Positions 1 to 8,678 of a stretch of 64,000 nucleotides of DNA are shown one piece after another. This DNA comes from Streptomyces sp. NRRL F-525 (GTDB lineage Bacteria > Actinomycetota > Actinomycetes > Streptomycetales > Streptomycetaceae). Below the pieces are notes generated by a model that ran no database searches, had not been told where the DNA came from, and saw nothing but the letters and a program-made list of their open reading frames with translations. Numbering within the stretch: the stretch's first letter is position 1; each line of letters starts with the position of its first letter. A program made the position numbers and the translations under genes. Location: positions 186,001-250,000 of the forward strand of contig NZ_JNXE01000004.1 of the NCBI RefSeq assembly GCF_000716605.1, read 5' to 3'.

Positions 1-1
1 G

Positions 2-1093
2 GCGGTCGCCCGCTACGACCAGGCCCGTGCACGGGCGGCCAGGGAGCAGACCGGACGGCGGACGCTGCGTGCCGGAGGTCGGCCAAGTCTGCTGCGTGAT
101 CTCGCCGCCGAGGTCTCAACTGCCACTGGTGCCAAGGAAGTTCCGCTCGCGCATCTGGCACGATTCACGTGGAAGAGCGTCCTGGGACTGGCGGGCGCGT
201 TCCTCGTACTCCACCTGGTGCTCCCGCAGTTGGCCAACGCACCGGCAGCTGTCGACGCGCTGCGTGACGCCAACTGGTGGTGGTTGCTCGCGGTGTTGCC
301 CATCACCTTTGTCTCGCAGGCGTTCTCGACCTGTCTGCAGCTGGGCACCATCCCGGACCGGTTGCCGTTCGGCCCCACCTACCAGGTGCAGTTCGCGAGT
401 TCGTTCCTGAACCGGATCACCCCGAGCAATGTCGGCGGCATGGCGCTCAACCTGCGCTATCTGCAGAAGACGGGGATCGAGACCGGGGCCGCCACGGCCT
501 CCGTCGGGCTGCAGAGCCTGGCCGGCGCGCTCTCCAACACCGTTGTCGCCGCCGTGTTCTTCGCCTGGGCGGGGCGTGGCCACGCGGGAGTCCATCTGGA
601 TCTGTCCGCCGGGCGGTACGCGCTGTGGGCCGTCGCCCTGGTGCTCGCCGCCGGGGGCCTGCTCGGCTTCACCCCGCCCGGCCGCCGCTTCCTGCGCGAC
701 AAGGTGTGGCCGTTCCTGCGCGCGGCCGGATCGACCGTCGCCGGGCTCGCCACCGAACCGGCCAAGGTCGTCGTGGGTGTCGTCGGCGCGCTGGGCCTGC
801 CCCTCATCCAGGTCGTCGGCCTGGCGATGAGCCTGCACGCGCTCGGCGCCGATCTGCCTTTCATCCAGGTCGGTGCCGCGTACATGGCGGCTCGGCTGAT
901 CGCCAACGCGGCTCCGGTACCGGGCGGGCTCGGGGCGCTGGAGGCGGGGCTCATCGCGGGGCTGACGGCGCTCGGTGTGGAGGCGGGGGCGGCCACTTCG
1001 GCGGTGCTCGTGTACCGGCTGCTGACGTTCTGGCTGAACGTCCCGCTGGGTGCCCTGGCCCTGAGCTTCGTGCAGCGGCGGGGTTACGTGTGA
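2..1093 (+). CDS. Lysylphosphatidylglycerol-synthase-type transmembrane (flippase-like) protein, 5' truncated by window edge
   Basis: The frame is open from base 2 to a TGA at 1091-1093, so the gene begins outside the window and about 363 codons are visible. The first ~57 visible residues are hydrophilic and Arg/Ala-rich, like the tail of a cytoplasmic domain or linker. A series of hydrophobic membrane segments follows to the C-terminus, with the SFLNRITPSNVGG-type loop and GGLGALEAG-type segment typical of the LPG_synthase_TM/UPF0104 family. Such proteins are integral membrane proteins related to the MprF flippase half; the substrate here is unknown. The internal ATG at 218 is not the likely start because strong coding continues upstream. 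Confidence 0.75.
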   Translation, partial: AVARYDQARARAAREQTGRRTLRAGGRPSLLRDLAAEVSTATGAKEVPLAHLARFTWKSVLGLAGAFLVLHLVLPQLANAPAAVDALRDANWWWLLAVLPITFVSQAFSTCLQLGTIPDRLPFGPTYQVQFASSFLNRITPSNVGGMALNLRYLQKTGIETGAATASVGLQSLAGALSNTVVAAVFFAWAGRGHAGVHLDLSAGRYALWAVALVLAAGGLLGFTPPGRRFLRDKVWPFLRAAGSTVAGLATEPAKVVVGVVGALGLPLIQVVGLAMSLHALGADLPFIQVGAAYMAARLIANAAPVPGGLGALEAGLIAGLTALGVEAGAATSAVLVYRLLTFWLNVPLGALALSFVQRRGYV

Positions 1094-1247
1094 CGAGTCG
1101 GCGTACCAGGGAGCCGTACGCTGGACGGACCGGACGGCGTCGCCTTGCAGTTCAGGGCGCGGTCACATGACCGAAGCCCTGCCGCGGGGGTTCTCCTACG
1201 ATTCCGCTGGTGAAGACGTGGAATGTCCTGGAAGTCTGGGGAGACGC

Positions 1248-3941
1248 GTGTACGAAGCCGGGCTCCTCGGCCGCGACCAGCAGGTGAGGGTCCTGCACGA
1301 CCTGCTGGGCAGGCTGCCCGCCGCCGGTGGCGCCCTGGCGCTGGAAGGCGGTCCGGGCGTCGGCAAGTCCGCGTTGCTGCGGGCCGTGGCGGAACGTGCC
1401 CGGTCGGCGGGATGGCGGCTGCTGGAGGTGGCCGGGGACTCCGACGACGCGCCCTTCAGCGGTCTGCACGCGTTGCTGCGGCCGGTGCTCGGCACGGCCG
1501 AGTCCCTGCCGGCGGGACAGTGCGGCATCCTGCGGTCGGCGTTCGACGGCGGTTCCGGACCGTCGCCGGAGACCCTGCGGGTGGCCCTGGCCGCGTTCAA
1601 CCTGCTCACGGCGGCTGCGGCCGAGCAGCCCGTGGTGCTGATCGCCGACGACGCGCAACGACTCGACGGGCCCACCCGGGACGTCCTGGCGTTCCTGGCC
1701 CGCAGGGTCGACGACAACCCGATCGTCGTCCTTGCGGCCCTCCGCCCCGGACGCCCCCTGCCGGGCGTGCCCGTACTGGACGTGCCGGTCCTGGACGAGC
1801 CCGCGGCGCGACGACTGCTCGCTCGCCACGCGGCCGCACTGGCACCCGCCGTCCGCGAACGCATCCTCGGCGAGGCGCTCGGAAACCCGCTCGCCCTGGT
1901 CGAACTCCCCATGGCATGGCGCCCGTTGGGGCCTCCGGGATCCTGGGCCCACCTGCCGGTGAACTCCGCCCTGGAGACGGCGTTCGCGGCCGACCTCGGC
2001 GACCTGCCGGACCGGACACGGGACGCCCTGCTGGTCGCGGCCGTCGACCAGGTCGGAGACCTCTCGGAGATCCTGGCGGCGGCCTCCGTCCTCGCCGGGC
2101 GCGCGGTCGCGGTGGACGTCCTCGACGGCGCGATCGCGGCCTCGTTCGTACGCCTCGACCGGACGACCCTGCGCTTCTCTCATCCCGTGGTCCGTTTCGC
2201 GGTGCTGGGCGCGGAGCCGCAGGCCCGCCGACAGGCCGCCGACGCGGCCCTGGCGCAGGTGCTGACCGAGGACCCGGACCGGCGCACCTGGCATCGCGCC
2301 CAGTCCGTCAACGGCCCCGACGACGAGCTGGCGGACGAACTGGCCGACGCCCACGCCTCGTTGCTCCGACGGCACGGAGTCGTCGCGGCCATCTGGGCCC
2401 TTGAACGCTCGGCACAGCTCACCACGGACTCGGTCACCCGGGGCCACCGGTTGCTGGCCGCGGCCGAGCACGCGTACGGGCTCGGGCGTATCCGCCTGAC
2501 CCACTCGCTGATCGAGGCCGCGGAACATCAGCGACTCGGCGCCTCGGACCGGGCGAAGGCCTGGTGGCTGCGGGACCTCTCGGACGCGGAGCCGCAACCG
2601 GGCCCGGCACGGACCCAAGGGCCTCCGGACATCGGCGAGTTGTCGGCCTGCGACCCCGACCTCGCCCTCGACCTTCTGCTGAGCGCGGCACTCCACGTTC
2701 ACCGCACCGCGGCCGACCCTGCCGCGCGGGCCGGCGTCGTCGAGGCCACCCAGCCCGTCACCCTCACGAACGACCCACGCCACCTCGCGACCCTGGCCCT
2801 CACCGAACCCGTACGCCACGGCCGGGAGTTGACCGATCGGCTGCCCTCGCGCGAGACGGTCGGGGACCGCCCCGACGCCGACGGACTGCGGCTGCTCGGC
2901 ATGGCCGCGCACGAGATCGGGGATCCGGTCCGCGCGGTCGACCTGCTCGGCCGGGCGGCACCGATCCTCCGTGAACAGGGCCGGCTCGGCCTGCTCGCGG
3001 AGACCCTCCTCACCGAAGCCGCCGACCTGCTGTTGCTCGGTGACTGGCCGCGTGCCGCTCAACTCACCGAAGAGGCACGGCGGATCGTCGCCGGGATCCG
3101 ACAGCCGGCCATGGTCGCCGCCCTCGCCGCCACGGACGCGATCGCCGCCGCACTGCGCGGACAGGTCGCACGGGCACAGGAGTTGGCCGACACGGTGGCC
3201 GCGTGGCAGCGCCCTGATCTCGTCCCGGCGCTACGGCTGGCGCGTGGGCTGGCGCGGCTGGCGGAGGGGCGGTACACCGAGGCGTACGACGAGTTGCGGC
3301 CGCTGCTCGACCTGCCGCCCGAGGGCCTGCGGTGGCAGGGCTTCGCCGCGTTGACGCCGTTCGTCGTGGCCGCGGACCGGGGCGGCGACCGTGAGGAGGC
3401 CGTGCGTGTCCTCGCGGCCGTGGAGGAAGCCGCGCGGGTGACTCCGGCCCCGCTGCTGCACGTCCAACTGCCCTACGTGCGCGCCGTGTTGGCCCCCGGT
3501 ACGGCGGCCGAGGAGCTCTACCAGGCCGCGTTGGACCAGGACCTCTCCCGCTGGCCCCTGGTCGAGGCGCGGACGGAGCACGCGTACGGACAGTGGCTGC
3601 GACGCCACCGCCAGGCCGCCCGGTCCCGCGCGCTGCTGCACTCGGCACGGACCGCCTTCGACCTCGTCGGCGCCTGCGACTGGGCGGGGCACAACGCGGC
3701 GCACGGAGCCGACAACCCGCTTCCGTCCATCGCCGAACTCCTGTCGCCCCAGGAGACGTTGATCGCGCGGCTGGCCGCGGAAGGGCTCTCCAACCGGGAG
3801 ATCGCGGAACGGCTGTACCTGTCCCACCGCACGGTCGCCGCGCATCTGTACCGGGCCTTCCCCAAGCTCGGGATCACCTCGCGCAGCGAGCTGGCCCCGC
3901 TGTTGAGGCCGGCCGGTCAGGACGGTCCGGCGGTCCTGTGA
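1248..3941 (+). CDS. LuxR-family LAL-type ATPase transcriptional regulator (1)
   Basis: A large cytoplasmic regulator of about 897 residues. It has an N-terminal AAA/NTPase module (Walker A GGPGVGKS around residue 35-41, Walker B-like LIADDAQ around 130), a long helical TPR-like middle, and a C-terminal LuxR/GerE helix-turn-helix (LSPQETLIARLAAEGLSN... then LSHRTVAAHLYRAFPKLGI). This is the layout of the MalT/LAL family, which activate transcription in response to a ligand. GTG 1248 is chosen because family similarity starts there (YEAGLLGRD) and GGGGAG lies 4 nt upstream. An in-frame ATG at 1167 would add 27 residues and has only a weak ribosome site. The regulated genes cannot be read from the sequence. 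Confidence 0.85.
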   Translation: MYEAGLLGRDQQVRVLHDLLGRLPAAGGALALEGGPGVGKSALLRAVAERARSAGWRLLEVAGDSDDAPFSGLHALLRPVLGTAESLPAGQCGILRSAFDGGSGPSPETLRVALAAFNLLTAAAAEQPVVLIADDAQRLDGPTRDVLAFLARRVDDNPIVVLAALRPGRPLPGVPVLDVPVLDEPAARRLLARHAAALAPAVRERILGEALGNPLALVELPMAWRPLGPPGSWAHLPVNSALETAFAADLGDLPDRTRDALLVAAVDQVGDLSEILAAASVLAGRAVAVDVLDGAIAASFVRLDRTTLRFSHPVVRFAVLGAEPQARRQAADAALAQVLTEDPDRRTWHRAQSVNGPDDELADELADAHASLLRRHGVVAAIWALERSAQLTTDSVTRGHRLLAAAEHAYGLGRIRLTHSLIEAAEHQRLGASDRAKAWWLRDLSDAEPQPGPARTQGPPDIGELSACDPDLALDLLLSAALHVHRTAADPAARAGVVEATQPVTLTNDPRHLATLALTEPVRHGRELTDRLPSRETVGDRPDADGLRLLGMAAHEIGDPVRAVDLLGRAAPILREQGRLGLLAETLLTEAADLLLLGDWPRAAQLTEEARRIVAGIRQPAMVAALAATDAIAAALRGQVARAQELADTVAAWQRPDLVPALRLARGLARLAEGRYTEAYDELRPLLDLPPEGLRWQGFAALTPFVVAADRGGDREEAVRVLAAVEEAARVTPAPLLHVQLPYVRAVLAPGTAAEELYQAALDQDLSRWPLVEARTEHAYGQWLRRHRQAARSRALLHSARTAFDLVGACDWAGHNAAHGADNPLPSIAELLSPQETLIARLAAEGLSNREIAERLYLSHRTVAAHLYRAFPKLGITSRSELAPLLRPAGQDGPAVL

Positions 3942-3954
3942 CGCGGGGCCGGAG

Positions 3955-4245
3955 TCACTTGCGCCTCCGCCTGGGCGCACGGGGCGGCCGTAGCAGCGCG
4001 CTGCGTTCTCCTTCCGACATGCCGCCCCACACGCCGTAGGACTCGGGGCCGTTCATCGCGATGCGGGCGCAGACCTCGATCACGGGGCAACTCCCGCACA
4101 CGGCGCGGGCCTTCTTCTCCCGCGCCCGCTTCGCGGTGCCGCGTTCGCCGGGCGGGGAGAAGAAGACGGAACTGTCCATGCCCCGGCAGAGGGCGTGCTG
4201 CTGCCAGTCCCAGTAGGCGGCGAACGGGCGATGGCGAGGGATCAT
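3955..4245 (-). CDS. WhiB-like (Wbl) iron-sulfur regulatory protein, WhiD/WhiB3-like
   Basis: A 96-residue protein with the four Wbl cysteines: C20, C50, C53 and C59, arranged C-x29-C-x2-C-x5-C. It also has the G(V)WGG turn (GVWGGMSEGER, residues 71-81) and a basic C-terminal tail (RAPRRRRK) for DNA contact. Wbl proteins bind a 4Fe-4S cluster and work with the principal sigma factor in development and redox response. The stretch after the first Cys (CRGMDSS.FF.P.GERG) resembles WhiD/WhiB3 more than WhiB1. It is convergent with the LAL gene, 13 bp from its stop. Family assignment is firm; subfamily is inferred from memory of the WhiD sequence. Confidence 0.9.
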   Translation of the reverse strand: MIPRHRPFAAYWDWQQHALCRGMDSSVFFSPPGERGTAKRAREKKARAVCGSCPVIEVCARIAMNGPESYGVWGGMSEGERSALLRPPRAPRRRRK

Positions 4246-4313
4246 GACGCTTCCTCCCGGTGACGGGTCGATCCGGTGCGGATCATCGTCGTCGCCGGGG
4301 CTGCGTCACGGCT

Positions 4314-4802
4314 TCAGTCGATTGACCGATGGGCGGTCGGTATCGGCTCGGAGTCGTTCATCTTCGCCCGGTTCTGGGCGAGGAGTGACCGTACGTCCTG
4401 CTCGACCTGCTCGGCGCTGATCCCGAGGACATGGCCCATGTGGGCCGACCACACCTCGGAGCGGATGTTGGTCTCGAAGTCGAGGTCGGCGCGGACCTTC
4501 TCGCGGATCGCCTGTCGGTTCTGGCTCACCATCACGAAGGTCGACAGGAAGATCGCCTCCAGGCTGACGATCATCGTGAGCAGTCCGAACGGGTAGGGGT
4601 CCCAGACCGCGGACGGGCCGAACAGGCCCTCGTTGAAGGTGATCCAGACCGCGAACCACAGCGCGTGGAGGTACACGAACCGCATGGTTCCGGCGAAGGT
4701 GGTGATCGCGTCGGCGATCCGGTCCTGGGTTCCGCGCATGCGCGCGAGCACGGCCTGCTCGTTCGGCAGTCGTATGTCCAACCCATTGGTTCCAGGGGGC
4801 AC
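4314..4802 (-). CDS. DUF1003 family membrane protein
   Basis: A protein of about 162 residues with two hydrophobic segments in the middle (FVYLHALWFAVWITF and LLTMIVSLEAIFLSTFVMV), followed by a charged C-terminal half (SQNRQAIREKVRADLDFETN). This is the DUF1003 pattern of small two-helix membrane proteins of unknown role. Two GTG codons two codons apart compete as start, at 4808 and 4802. AAGGAG immediately abuts the first but sits about 5 nt from the second, so 4802 is preferred. The last codons and stop lie in a short sequence (AGTCGATTGACC, 4316-4327) that reappears upstream of this gene at 4924-4935. Confidence 0.8.
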   Translation of the reverse strand: MPPGTNGLDIRLPNEQAVLARMRGTQDRIADAITTFAGTMRFVYLHALWFAVWITFNEGLFGPSAVWDPYPFGLLTMIVSLEAIFLSTFVMVSQNRQAIREKVRADLDFETNIRSEVWSAHMGHVLGISAEQVEQDVRSLLAQNRAKMNDSEPIPTAHRSID

Positions 4803-4867
4803 GGGCACTCCTTGATCCGCTGCTCACGAGAGACGTCCGTCAGCGTAGGGACGGGCCGGGCGCGTTC

Positions 4868-4939
4868 CTTGGGTCAACTGACTGCGGGCGAGGCGGCATT
4901 GCGCATCCGTACGCCGTCCATTGAGTCGATTGACCCAAG
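4868..4939. repeat. Imperfect 16-bp inverted repeat upstream of the DUF1003 gene
   Basis: Left arm 4868-4883 (CTTGGGTCAACTGACT) and right arm 4924-4939 (AGTCGATTGACCCAAG) pair at 14 of 16 positions, including a perfect 10-bp outer part. Forty bases separate the arms. It lies in the divergent region between the DUF1003 gene and the coiled-coil protein gene. A regulatory-protein site or paired operator is the simplest guess; nothing proves function. Confidence 0.45.
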
Positions 4940-5040
4940 CGGGCCGGGACGGCGCGACGGAAGAGTGACGGGCAGTTGAGGCGTGTACCCCGGTACCTCG
5001 CGTCATCGAGCAGGACGTATCCGTCAAGGAAGGGATCACC

Positions 5041-5505
5041 ATGTCGGACCCGACGCCGCAGAAGAACGCCACCTCGGACGGCCCCGCCGGCCGGCTCGCC
5101 GAGCTGTCCCAGAAGGCCCAGGATGCCCAGCGCACCGTGGCCGCGAGTGTCGCGGAGGACCGGCAGAAGCTGTCCGCCGCGGTGGCCGACGCGAAGGACA
5201 AGGCCGAACAGGGCGCGCAGCGGCTGCAGTCGAGCGGCCAGCGGGCCAAGGCCAACGTCACCGGAAGCTGGAACCAGGTCCAGACCTCCTGGCAGGACCA
5301 CGTGGGCTCGGTCCGCACGAAACTGGAGGACCGCAAGGCCGAGCGCGACGCGAAGCGGCTGGGCCATGCCGCAGACGAGGCCGAGGACTACGCGGCCGAC
5401 GCCGTCGAGTTCGCGATCGCGGCCGTGGAGGAGGCGGAGTACGCCACGCTGGACGCGGTGCTGGCGCGGGTCGAGGCTGACGAAGCGGCCGAGGCCGCGC
5501 AGTAG
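5041..5505 (+). CDS. Alanine-rich coiled-coil (apolipoprotein/late-embryogenesis-like) protein of unknown function
   Basis: A 154-residue, strongly charged, Ala/Glu/Lys/Gln-rich protein with no signal peptide or membrane segment. Long stretches such as LAELSQKAQDAQRTV and SAAVADAKDKAEQG form amphipathic heptad-like helices, so it is probably an extended coiled coil in the cytoplasm. The C-terminal third is very acidic. I do not recognise a named family. ATG 5041 is preceded by AAGGAAGGG at about 6 nt spacing, a good ribosome site. A strong intrinsic terminator follows at 5558-5596, so it is probably transcribed alone. Similar stress-related, LEA-like proteins exist in actinomycetes, but that comparison is only by composition. 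Confidence 0.7.
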   Translation: MSDPTPQKNATSDGPAGRLAELSQKAQDAQRTVAASVAEDRQKLSAAVADAKDKAEQGAQRLQSSGQRAKANVTGSWNQVQTSWQDHVGSVRTKLEDRKAERDAKRLGHAADEAEDYAADAVEFAIAAVEEAEYATLDAVLARVEADEAAEAAQ

Positions 5506-5832
5506 CCGTCGGCCTCTGACGCGCCCGCGGGTGGGGCGGACGGCCGGACGGCCGGGGCAGCGGGTCGTGGGACACCACCCACGGCCTGCTGTTTTTGGCG
5601 GGCCGGTACGGAGCGTTTTCGCCTTCCGCTCCGTCGTCGCGCGACGGTTCCGGCGCGACGGCGAGGCGGCCGTGTGGGCGGTCACTGTCGTCGGCTCGGA
5701 ATGCTGTGACCGGGAACATCGACCCCTGTCACTGGATCAGCGACGATCTTGTTGTAGAGGGGAGAGTACGCGTATTCCCTCGCGCCGACTGGATATATTT
5801 CTTTAGGCAAGCAACTTGACGGAGGGAAGTCG
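5506..5832. other. Intergenic region before LAL regulator 2
   Basis: The left third holds the intrinsic terminator of the upstream gene. The right third (about 5740-5815) is noticeably AT-richer than the surroundings, with a TATATTTCTTTA patch at 5793-5804, and probably carries the promoter of the LAL gene. I could not assign convincing -35/-10 boxes. The GGAGGGAA ribosome site lies at 5820-5827. No open frame here looks like a gene. Confidence 0.5.
5558..5596 (+). terminator. Rho-independent terminator after the coiled-coil protein gene
   Basis: A 14-bp stem (5558-5571 with 5578-5591; all positions pair, two as G-T wobbles) closes a 6-nt loop ACACCA and is followed directly by TTTTT at 5592-5596. 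This is an unusually complete intrinsic terminator for such a GC-rich genome and fits the end of the gene at 5505. Confidence 0.8.
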
Positions 5833-8643
5833 GTGACCTCACGGCCTGGAGCGGACCTGGTCGGTCGCGCGGCCGAGTCGCGGCTGTTGGACGCGCTGTC
5901 GGCCGGGCGGGACGGGGGACCCGGCCTGCTGCTGCGCGGCGGCCCGGGGGTGGGGAAGACCGCGCTGCTCGACGCCGCCGCGGCACGGGCCGTAGCGGAC
6001 GGCACGCGTGTACTGCGGTCCTCCGCCGTGGAGTTCGAGGCCGGGATGACCTACTCGGCGCTGCATCAACTGCTCTATCCGCTGCGCCGGGACGCCGAGC
6101 GGCTTGCCCGGCACCATCGTGATGTCGTCGACCGGATCTTCGGGCTCGCGCCCGGACCGTCGCCCGATCCGTTGGCCGCCGGGACCGCGGTGCTCGCGCT
6201 GCTCGGTGAAGTCGCCGTGGAGCGGCCCTTGTTGATGGTCGCCGACGACGTGCCGTGGATCGACCGGGCCAGTGCGGCCGCGCTGGGTTTCGTCGTCCGC
6301 AGGATCAGCGACCATCCGATCGTGTTCCTGGCCGCCGCACGGACCGGCGCGGACAGCTTCTGCGACCAACTCGACCTGTCCGTACGGGAGATCGAGCCGT
6401 TGGACGATGCGGAGGCGGTCGAGTTACTGGACGGCCGGTGGCCCGAGCTGGGGCCGTCGGTACGGCTGCGGATGCTGGCCGAGGCCGCGGGAAACCCGTT
6501 GGCGCTGCGGGAGTTGCCGAAAGAGCTGAGCGTCCGGCAGCGCTCGGGCCACCTCCCGCTCCCGGCGCTCCTGCCCCTGTCCGGGCGACTGGAGGCGGCC
6601 TTCGCCTCCGCCGTCGAAGGGCTCCCCGCGCCGACCCGAACCGCCCTTCTCATGGCCGCAGTTGATCCCGGGATCGGCCGGGCCGTGATCCGGCGGGCCG
6701 CGGGGGAAGCCGACGGCTCCGATGCCCTCGCCCCGGCGCGGGAAGCCGGCCTGCTCCAGGTCGACGCGCGCGTCGGCCGCATCACCTTTCGTCATCGGCT
6801 GACCCGCGCCGCGATCGTGCACCTGGCGTGCCCCGGCGAACGCCGTCGCGCCCATCTCGCCCTGGCCGCGGCCCTGACCGACGTACCCGAGCGCCGGGCG
6901 TGGCACCTGGCCGAGGCCACGACCGGACCGGACGAGGCGCTGGCCCGGGCGCTGGACGAGGCGGCCCTGCCCGCCTGGCGGCACGGCGAGCCGGCCGTCT
7001 CCGACCGGCGGCGCGGCGCCGCGTCCGCCGCCGTATCGGCGCTCGTGCGGGCCGGTGAACTCAGCCCGCACCCGGACGACCGCTCCCGCCGACTGGTCGA
7101 GGCCGCTTACTTCGCGACCTTCACCGGCCAACTCGACGACGTACCAAGGCTGTTGGCGGATGCCGGACGGGCCGCCGACCCACCGGGCGGACTCGCCTTC
7201 GCGGCCACCGCCCAGCTGCTCACCCACGACGAGGGTGACATCGATGCCGCGCACCGCCTGCTGGCCCGGGCCCTCGACGACAACGCCGCCGCCGCCACGG
7301 AGGACGACTGGGACCACAGCGGAATCCTGTACGCGCTGCTCCTCGTCAGCGTCCACACCCACCGCCCCGAGCCGTGGCGGCTCCTCAAGACCGCGCTGGA
7401 CCGGTTCGAACCGACCGCGATGACCGCGATCAGACTCTGCTACGAGGCGTACGTCCACCCCACCACCGCCTCCGACGCGTTGCGCAAGGGCCTCGCCGAC
7501 GCCTTCGCGGCGCTGCCAGCCGACGCGGCACCCTGGGAACTCATCCCCCTGGCGCTCGCGGCGGTCGCGATGGACGCCCTGTCGGACCACCGGTACCTGG
7601 TCTCCCGCATGATCGAACGCGAACGCGACGGCGGTGCGGTCGCCATGGCCGTCCCCGCGCTGATGCTGCTCTGCCACGACTCCTACGTCCACGGCCGATG
7701 GGACGAGGCCGAGAGCCTGGCCCAGGAGGGGCTGGACCTGGCGGCGGCCCACGGCTACCGCTTCTGGGAGCGGCAGATCCGGGCCCTGCTGGCATCGGGC
7801 GCGGCGCTGTGCGGTGACGCGGACCTCGCCCGGACCCGCAGCGAGGAGACCACGACCTGGGCCGCACCCCGAGGCATCGAGGTGATGGAGGCCTACGCCC
7901 ACTCGGCCCGCAACCTCGCGGCCATGGGCCAGGGCGACTACGAGGAGGCCCACGTCCAGGCGGGCCGGATCGATCCCTCCGGCGCACCGGGCACCGGCAT
8001 CCCGGGCCGGTGGCAGGTCCTGAACCTGGTCGAGGCGGCCGTCCGCACCGGCCGCGCAGACGAGGCCCGCGAGCATGTCGCGGCCGCGCGGACGGCGGGC
8101 ATCCACCGGATCTCCTCGCGCACCGCGCTGCTCTGCGCCGGAGCCGAGGCCGTGGCCGCCGACGAGGACGACGCCGGTCCCCTGTTCAAGGCCGCCCTCG
8201 CCCTGCCCCACGCGGCCCGGTGGCCGTGGGAGCACGCGCGCATCCAGCTCGCCTACGGACAGTGGCTGCGCCGCACCCGCGACCACCACGCCCGCCGCCA
8301 TCTGAGCGCCGCCCTCGAGACCTTCGACCGGATCGGCGCCAAGGCCATGGCCCAGCGGGCCCGCAACGAACTGCGCGCCACCGGCGTCGTCACCCCCAGC
8401 GGGCCCGCCGCACCGGCCGCGACGCTGACCGTGCAGGAACGGCAGATCGCGGAACTGGCGGCCGTGGGCCTCACCAACCGGCAGATCGGCGAGCGGCTGT
8501 TCCTCTCCCACCGCACGGTCGGCTCCCATCTGCACCGGCTGTACCCCAAACTCGGCATCACCTCACGCGCCGCGCTCCGCGCCGCCCTGGAGGCGATGAC
8601 ACCCGGAGCCACGGCGCGGGCCGCGGGTCCGGCTGTACCGTAG
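5833..8643 (+). CDS. LuxR-family LAL-type ATPase transcriptional regulator (2), with a TTA codon
   Basis: A 936-residue regulator with the same plan as the LAL gene at 1.2 kb: Walker A GGPGVGKT (residues 36-43), Walker B-like LLMVADD (about 134-140), a long helical sensor region, and a C-terminal LuxR helix-turn-helix (LTVQERQIAELAAVGLTN... LSHRTVGSHLHRLYPKLGI). GTG 5833 is supported by GGAGGGAA 5 nt upstream. Codon 198 (6424-6426, in VELLDGRW) is TTA. In Streptomyces this codon needs the bldA tRNA, so full-length product probably appears late in growth. The two LAL proteins are paralogues with similar HTHs but clearly different middles. The regulated genes are unknown. Confidence 0.87.
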   Translation: MTSRPGADLVGRAAESRLLDALSAGRDGGPGLLLRGGPGVGKTALLDAAAARAVADGTRVLRSSAVEFEAGMTYSALHQLLYPLRRDAERLARHHRDVVDRIFGLAPGPSPDPLAAGTAVLALLGEVAVERPLLMVADDVPWIDRASAAALGFVVRRISDHPIVFLAAARTGADSFCDQLDLSVREIEPLDDAEAVELLDGRWPELGPSVRLRMLAEAAGNPLALRELPKELSVRQRSGHLPLPALLPLSGRLEAAFASAVEGLPAPTRTALLMAAVDPGIGRAVIRRAAGEADGSDALAPAREAGLLQVDARVGRITFRHRLTRAAIVHLACPGERRRAHLALAAALTDVPERRAWHLAEATTGPDEALARALDEAALPAWRHGEPAVSDRRRGAASAAVSALVRAGELSPHPDDRSRRLVEAAYFATFTGQLDDVPRLLADAGRAADPPGGLAFAATAQLLTHDEGDIDAAHRLLARALDDNAAAATEDDWDHSGILYALLLVSVHTHRPEPWRLLKTALDRFEPTAMTAIRLCYEAYVHPTTASDALRKGLADAFAALPADAAPWELIPLALAAVAMDALSDHRYLVSRMIERERDGGAVAMAVPALMLLCHDSYVHGRWDEAESLAQEGLDLAAAHGYRFWERQIRALLASGAALCGDADLARTRSEETTTWAAPRGIEVMEAYAHSARNLAAMGQGDYEEAHVQAGRIDPSGAPGTGIPGRWQVLNLVEAAVRTGRADEAREHVAAARTAGIHRISSRTALLCAGAEAVAADEDDAGPLFKAALALPHAARWPWEHARIQLAYGQWLRRTRDHHARRHLSAALETFDRIGAKAMAQRARNELRATGVVTPSGPAAPAATLTVQERQIAELAAVGLTNRQIGERLFLSHRTVGSHLHRLYPKLGITSRAALRAALEAMTPGATARAAGPAVP

Positions 8644-8678
8644 AACGAACCCTTCTGATCAGTGAGCCGGAGAAGACA

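Noticed and set aside
8010..8678. Long N-terminal extension of the PucR-type regulator into the LAL gene
   Set aside because: This stretch is the shadow of the LAL coding frame (Arg/Pro-rich composition). The TTG at 8679 with a GGAG site gives a sensible protein.
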